Below are positions 60,028-64,000 of a stretch of DNA of 64,000 nucleotides, in pieces (the first letter of the stretch is position 1; every line of letters starts with the position of its first letter). A program made the position numbers and the translations under genes. The DNA lies in contig NZ_JADPKA010000050.1 of the NCBI RefSeq assembly GCF_023073715.1, forward strand, positions 1-64,000, given 5' to 3'. Below the pieces are notes generated by a model, which was not told the DNA's origin, ran no database searches, and saw only the letters and a list, made by a program, of their open reading frames with translations. Source of the DNA: Bradyrhizobium sp. 164. Lineage in GTDB: Bacteria; Pseudomonadota; Alphaproteobacteria; Rhizobiales; Xanthobacteraceae.

Positions 60028-61485
60028 ATGGTGATGGAAACGACGAGCGCTGCCATCGACAAGATACGCTGCGATGCCTGTCCGGTGATGTGTTATATCA
60101 AGCCGGGTGCGGCGGGAGCTTGCGACCGCTACGCTAACCACGACGGCAAGCTCGTTCGCGTCGATCCGCACGTGATCCTGGAGCGCACCGTCTCGCATGG
60201 CGGCAAGCTGGTGCCGTTCAGCCGGACCGAAGACTGGGACGGCAAGATCGTCCACGAGCCTTCAACCTTTGTGACGGCGATCGGCGCGGGCACGACCTAT
60301 CCCGACTACAAGCCGGCGCCATTCATCGTCTCCGCGGAGGTCGACGGCGTCGACATGGTGACTGTGGTCACCGAGGGCATCTTCTCCTATTGCGGCGTCA
60401 AGGTGAAGATCGACACCGATCGCTATCTCGGGCCGGAGACCGCGACCGTTCGCGCGCAAGGCGAGGCGGTGGGCCACGTCACCACCAGCGAATACGGCTC
60501 GCAGATGCTCTCGCTCGGCGGCGTGCATCATCTCACTGGCGGCTCCAAGAAAGAGGGGCGCGTCACCTGCGACACGCTGATGGATCTCGCCAATTGCAAG
60601 GCGGTCGAGCTCACCATCGACGGCGGCGCGACCGTGGTGGTGCAGGCCGGCCAGCCGCCGATCGTCAACGGCGTGAAGGAAGAGCGCATGCGGGTCGGCT
60701 GCGGCTCGGCGACGATCGGCATGTTCGCCAAGCAGTGGCATGGCAAGGTCGACGAGGTCGTCGTGGTCGATGACCACATCACTGGCGTGCTGTCGGAACA
60801 TCAGGCCGGCAAGCTGCTCGACATCGCCGATACCGGCATCAAGATGAAGGGCCGGCGTTCGACGCCCGGCCGCTATTTCCAGGTCGCCGAGCCCGGCACG
60901 GGCTGGGGGGGCACCAACATCTCGGATCCGCTCTCGATTCTCGGGCCGTTTGATGCCAAGCAAGCCAAGCCCGGTCTGACCATGCTGATGGTCTCCACCA
61001 CCGGCGAGCATTCGTCCTATTATGTCCTCGACGAGGCTTTGAAGCCGGTCGAGACCGAGATGCCTGATGACCTGAAGTTTTCGGTCGAGCGCATCCAGGA
61101 GAATTGCGAGCCGGCACTCTGCACGGTGCTGTTCATGGCGGGTGCCGGCGGCTCGTTGCGCGCCGGCGTCACCGACAATCCGGTGCGGCTGACGCGCTCG
61201 GTTAAGGACGCACTGACGCGCGTCACCAGCGGCGGCGCGCCGGTCTATGTCTGGCCCGGCGGAGGCATCACCTACATGGTCGACGTGACGCAGATGCCGG
61301 CGGGTGCGTTTGGCTACGTGCCGACGCCGGCGCTGGTCGCGCCAATCGAGTTCACCATGATGCTGTCGGACTATGCCGCGCTCGGCGGTCACATGGATCA
61401 TGTGAAGCCGCTTTCCGAAGTGCAGAGCGGTGACGACGTCCGTCAATTGCCCTGGCAGAACCCGATCCCGGGACGTCGGGCATGA
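60028..61485 (+). CDS. 6-hydroxynicotinate reductase-like iron-sulfur protein
   Basis: A 485-residue protein with a short cysteine cluster at the N-terminus (Cys15, Cys18, Cys22, Cys32 in IRCDACPVMCYIKPG...AC), suggesting an Fe-S centre. A large domain follows that I recognise as the family annotated 6-hydroxynicotinate reductase (from the Eubacterium barkeri nicotinate pathway). In that pathway it reduces 6-hydroxynicotinate to 1,4,5,6-tetrahydro-6-oxonicotinate. GGSKKEGRVTCDTLMDL and GVLSEHQAGKLLDIADTG are conserved-looking blocks. The TGA overlaps the next gene's ATG. The start Met at 60028 is one of several in frame (59998, 60034). Confidence 0.75.
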   Translation: MVMETTSAAIDKIRCDACPVMCYIKPGAAGACDRYANHDGKLVRVDPHVILERTVSHGGKLVPFSRTEDWDGKIVHEPSTFVTAIGAGTTYPDYKPAPFIVSAEVDGVDMVTVVTEGIFSYCGVKVKIDTDRYLGPETATVRAQGEAVGHVTTSEYGSQMLSLGGVHHLTGGSKKEGRVTCDTLMDLANCKAVELTIDGGATVVVQAGQPPIVNGVKEERMRVGCGSATIGMFAKQWHGKVDEVVVVDDHITGVLSEHQAGKLLDIADTGIKMKGRRSTPGRYFQVAEPGTGWGGTNISDPLSILGPFDAKQAKPGLTMLMVSTTGEHSSYYVLDEALKPVETEMPDDLKFSVERIQENCEPALCTVLFMAGAGGSLRAGVTDNPVRLTRSVKDALTRVTSGGAPVYVWPGGGITYMVDVTQMPAGAFGYVPTPALVAPIEFTMMLSDYAALGGHMDHVKPLSEVQSGDDVRQLPWQNPIPGRRA

Positions 61486-62378
61486 CACGGCGCCCGCAAA
61501 TCGCATTCCTGTCTGACGGCCGGCGGCTGCATTTGCAGGATGGACCGATTGATTTGATCGTGGAGGCGAGGGGGCCTGCGGACGAGGTGCGCGCGGCCTA
61601 TGAGGCTGCAGCGTGGCGGTTCACCGGATTGTTGGATGAGCTCTGCGCGGAACTGCCGGAGCTGCGGACGGCCGCTGAGGAGCGGACTTCGCTGAAGGGC
61701 GTGGTCGCGCGGCGGATGCATGCCGCTGTGTCGCCCTACGCGGCTGATTGCTTCGTCACGCCGATGGCCGCCGTTGCTGGCAGTGTGGCGGAGGAGATCC
61801 TTGGCGCAATGCTCGGAGCCGCGACACTCAATCAAGCCTACGTCAACAATGGCGGCGACCTCGCGCTTCATCTTGGCGAAGGCGAGCATTTCTCTGTCGG
61901 TCTGATGGATCGCCCTGATGGCTCCGGCGTGATGCGGACCATGAGGGTCGATTCGGCCGACCCTGTACGCGGAATCGCGACCAGCGGACGCCACGGTCGT
62001 AGTTTTTCGCTCGGCATCGCCGACGCGGTGACGGTGTTGGCTGCAACGGCATCGCAGGCCGATGCGGCGGCCACGATCATCGCCAACGCGGTGGATCTGC
62101 CGAGACATCCGGCCATCATCCGCAAGCCCGCCAACGAGCTTCAGCCTGACAGCGATCTCGGGGCCCGTCTTGTCACCCGCGAGGTCGGCAAGTTGTCGCA
62201 CAATGAGATCGCGGCCGCGCTCGAATCTGGCGCGGAATGTGCACGGCATTTATTCGATCGCGAATTGATCGAGGGTGCCGTATTGCAGCTTTGTGGTGAT
62301 ATGCTTGTCATCGGACCAAAAGATATCGAACGGCAACGATCGCGCCCGCCTATGCTGGAGACTGCGGTTCATGCCTGA
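61482..62378 (+). CDS. UPF0280-family (ApbE-like) protein
   Basis: A 298-residue protein of UPF0280, related to the ApbE FAD:protein FMN transferase fold. The family blocks PYAADCFVTPMAAVAGSVAEEIL (about residue 80), YVNNGGDLALHL (about 117) and GIATSGRHGRSFSLGIADAVTVLA (about 165, with the Gly-Ile-Ala-Thr-Ser loop) are present. Function is unestablished, but ApbE relatives attach flavin covalently or handle FMN. It starts in the stop codon of the reductase-like gene, so the two are co-expressed and perhaps work together. Confidence 0.85.
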   Translation: MTRRPQIAFLSDGRRLHLQDGPIDLIVEARGPADEVRAAYEAAAWRFTGLLDELCAELPELRTAAEERTSLKGVVARRMHAAVSPYAADCFVTPMAAVAGSVAEEILGAMLGAATLNQAYVNNGGDLALHLGEGEHFSVGLMDRPDGSGVMRTMRVDSADPVRGIATSGRHGRSFSLGIADAVTVLAATASQADAAATIIANAVDLPRHPAIIRKPANELQPDSDLGARLVTREVGKLSHNEIAAALESGAECARHLFDRELIEGAVLQLCGDMLVIGPKDIERQRSRPPMLETAVHA

Positions 62379-62405
62379 ACAGGGAAGTTACTTGAGGAAA
62401 CAATC

Positions 62406-62990
62406 ATGAACGCGATCATCCGCAAGATCGTCACCGTCCTCGAAGAGACCCAGATGGAGATGGGACGTCAGGTGTCGCCGCCGACGCGGCGCGCCGCGGC
62501 GATCGCCGTGATCGAGAATCCCTTTGCGGGGAAATATGTCGAAGACCTTTCGCCGCTCGTCGCGATTGGCGAGGAGCTGGGCGAGCTGCTATCGAAGCGC
62601 GCGGTGGCGGCGCTCGGGATCGATGGCGCAAAGGTGCAGAGCTATGGCAAGGCCGCCGCCGTCGGCGAGAACGGCGAGCTGGAGCACGCCGCCGCCATTC
62701 TTCATCCGAAGATGGGTGCGCCGGTGCGAAAAGTGCTGGGCAAGGGCGCGGCGCTGATCCCGTCGTCGAAAAAACGCAGCGGCCCGGGCACCACGCTCGA
62801 TATCCCTCTGGGGCACAAGGACGCGGCTTTCGTACGCAGCCATTTCGACGGCATGGAGGTACAGATCAACGATGCACCGCGGGCCAATGAAATCATGGTC
62901 GCGGTTGCCGTCACCGACAGCGGCCGTCCACTGCCGCGCGTCGGCGGGCTGACGGTTGCGGAGATCAAGGGCGAAGACGGTTTGAGATAG
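62406..62990 (+). CDS. AA_synth (DUF1185) family protein
   Basis: A 194-residue protein of the 'amino acid synthesis' family (Pfam AA_synth, formerly DUF1185). The N-terminal AIAVIENPFAGKYVEDLSPL and the later GKAAAVGENGELEHAAAILHPKMG are family-typical. No enzymatic role is established. A GAGGAAA ribosome site lies 7-8 nt before the ATG. It lies 27 bp after the UPF0280 gene in the same operon, and is a recurring neighbour of such catabolic genes. Confidence 0.85.
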   Translation: MNAIIRKIVTVLEETQMEMGRQVSPPTRRAAAIAVIENPFAGKYVEDLSPLVAIGEELGELLSKRAVAALGIDGAKVQSYGKAAAVGENGELEHAAAILHPKMGAPVRKVLGKGAALIPSSKKRSGPGTTLDIPLGHKDAAFVRSHFDGMEVQINDAPRANEIMVAVAVTDSGRPLPRVGGLTVAEIKGEDGLR

Positions 62991-63068
62991 CGCGTCCGGA
63001 GAACCGGGCACGGGTTCTCCGATCAGATCGTTTGCGAAAGGCAGAGAAGTTCAAAACTGGAGGTTGGG

Positions 63069-64000
63069 ATGCGAGCAAGAAACGTTTTTGTCGGCGCGGC
63101 CTTCGCGCTTCTGGCCGGCGGCATGGCCCATTCGGCCCTGGCGCAGGACATCAAGATCGGCGAGATCAACAGCTATTCGCTGTTGCCGGCCTTCACCGAG
63201 CCTTATCGCAAGGGATGGCAGCTCGCCACCGAGGAGATCAACGCGGCCGGTGGCATCAACGGCAAGAAGCTCGTCGTCATCTCCAAGGACGATGGCGGCA
63301 AGCCGGCGGATGCGCAGACCGCTGCGAATGAGCTCGTCTCGAGCGAGGGCGTTGCGATGCTCGCGGGCACGTTCCTGTCGAACATCGGCCTCGCCGTCAG
63401 CGACTTCGCCAACCAGAAGAAGGTGTTCTTCCTCGCGGCCGAGCCGCTGACCGACGCGATCACCTGGTCGAAGGGCAACAAATACACCTTCCGCCTGCGT
63501 CCCTCCAACTACATGCAGGCGGCGATGCTGGTGGAGGCAGCCAGCAAGCTGCCGGCGAAACGCTGGGCGACGATCGCGCCGAACTACGAATACGGCCAAT
63601 CGGCCGTCGCGGTGTTCAAGAAGCTGATGTCGGAAAAGCGCCCGGACATCCAGTGGGTCGACGAACAGTGGCCGCCGCAGGGCAAGATCGACGCAGGTCC
63701 GGTGGTGCAGGCGGTTGCCGCCGCCAATCCGGAAGCCATCCTCAACGTCACCTTCGGCGCCGACCTCGTCAAGCTCGTGCGCGAAGGCAACACCCGCGGC
63801 CTGTTCAAGGGGCGGGAGGTCGTCTCCTTCCTGACCGGCGAACCGGAATATCTCGATCCGCTCAAGGAGGAGACGCCGGAGGGTTGGATCGTCACCGGCT
63901 ATCCCTGGTACTCGATCAAGACGCCAGAGCACGACGCGTTCCTGAAGGCCTACCAGGCCAAGTACAACGACTATCCGCGCCTCGGCTCGATCGTCGGTTA
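63069..64000 (+). CDS. LivK-type ABC substrate-binding protein (partial, runs off the window)
   Basis: The first ~310 residues of a periplasmic binding protein for branched-chain-amino-acid-type (HAAT) ABC importers. The signal peptide (MRARNVFVGAAFALLAGG...ALA, to about residue 25) is followed by IKIGEINSYSLLPAFTEPYRKGW and EINAAGGINGKKLVVISKDDGG. The ATG at 63069 follows TGGAGG closely. It lies 78 bp after the AA_synth gene, so the operon probably continues into the permease and ATPase genes. Such receptors often bind aromatic or heterocyclic acids. Confidence 0.88.
   Translation, partial: MRARNVFVGAAFALLAGGMAHSALAQDIKIGEINSYSLLPAFTEPYRKGWQLATEEINAAGGINGKKLVVISKDDGGKPADAQTAANELVSSEGVAMLAGTFLSNIGLAVSDFANQKKVFFLAAEPLTDAITWSKGNKYTFRLRPSNYMQAAMLVEAASKLPAKRWATIAPNYEYGQSAVAVFKKLMSEKRPDIQWVDEQWPPQGKIDAGPVVQAVAAANPEAILNVTFGADLVKLVREGNTRGLFKGREVVSFLTGEPEYLDPLKEETPEGWIVTGYPWYSIKTPEHDAFLKAYQAKYNDYPRLGSIVG

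Noticed and set aside
60262..61506. 414-codon minus-strand frame over the reductase-like gene
   Set aside because: Antisense shadow; the plus-strand gene has a family match, a ribosome context and operon coupling.
1..64000. CRISPR array, tRNA, rRNA, riboswitch or insertion sequence
   Set aside because: I found no regularly spaced repeats, cloverleaf-type sequence, known riboswitch core or transposase frame on either strand; a covariance-model search would be needed to exclude small RNAs.

Overview
The window reads as a chromosomal segment of a Bradyrhizobium-type alphaproteobacterium (Nitrobacteraceae). The reasons are the high GC content, GTG starts with good Shine-Dalgarno sequences, rhizobial families (DUF2865, UPF0114, AcpXL/LpxXL very-long-chain lipid A genes, a coxMNOP-like oxidase) and four different palindromic intergenic repeats of the kind scattered through Bradyrhizobium chromosomes. 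It is densely coded. I found no rRNA, tRNA, CRISPR array, transposase or integrase.

Layout. 0-8 kb: a TRAP transporter pair (dctQ, dctM), moaA, gph, rpiA, a DUF2059 secreted protein and glutathione reductase. 8-14 kb: small proteins, a carboxylate-amine ligase next to a class II glutamine amidotransferase, an NTF2-like protein, and a terB / membrane protein / terC / UPF0114 operon. 14-18 kb: class II DAHP synthase, diacylglycerol kinase and glutamine-dependent NAD synthetase. 17.7-22.2 kb: a five-gene cytochrome c oxidase operon (subunits II, I, III, III, IV) on the minus strand. 22.7-30 kb: DUF2189, DUF2865 and a small secreted protein, then a translationally coupled cysS / 37-aa ORF / GNAT / cimA operon, a VOC protein and a LOG protein. 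30-38 kb: an Atm1-type ABC exporter, psd-pssA phospholipid synthesis, an RraA-like aldolase, an SDR and a MotA/MotB-like stator pair. 38-45 kb: two tandem kup potassium transporters with a 16-bp palindrome between them, a rhodanese, an aminotransferase and a polyamine-binding protein. 45-49.4 kb: the lipid A very-long-chain fatty acid operon acpXL-fabZ-fabF2-fabF1-lpxXL. 49.6-54.4 kb: a ParB-like protein, a 49-aa secreted peptide, MgtC, an AhpD-like protein and a HerA-like ATPase.

The most distinctive region is 54.6-64 kb. It holds an extradiol-type VOC dioxygenase and a two-component molybdenum hydroxylase: a [2Fe-2S] subunit plus a molybdopterin subunit fused to three c-type haem domains, the architecture of nicotinate dehydrogenase NicAB. 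Divergent from these runs an operon with a 6-hydroxynicotinate-reductase-like Fe-S protein, a UPF0280 (ApbE-like) protein, an AA_synth/DUF1185 protein and a LivK-type binding protein that runs off the right edge. Palindromes sharing a TTTGTAC/ACAAA core lie in front of both the dioxygenase and the hydroxylase genes. This suggests one regulator for a dedicated N-heterocycle (nicotinate-like) uptake and breakdown system in which aerobic hydroxylation meets a reductive ring-opening enzyme. The substrate and the gene-to-step assignments are inference.

A second point of interest is in the very-long-chain fatty acid operon. The fabF2 product has no cysteine at all: Glu179 and Ala309 align with Cys175 and His315 of FabF1. 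It therefore looks like a chain-length-factor partner rather than a second synthase, and the adh gene present in the Sinorhizobium version of this operon is missing.
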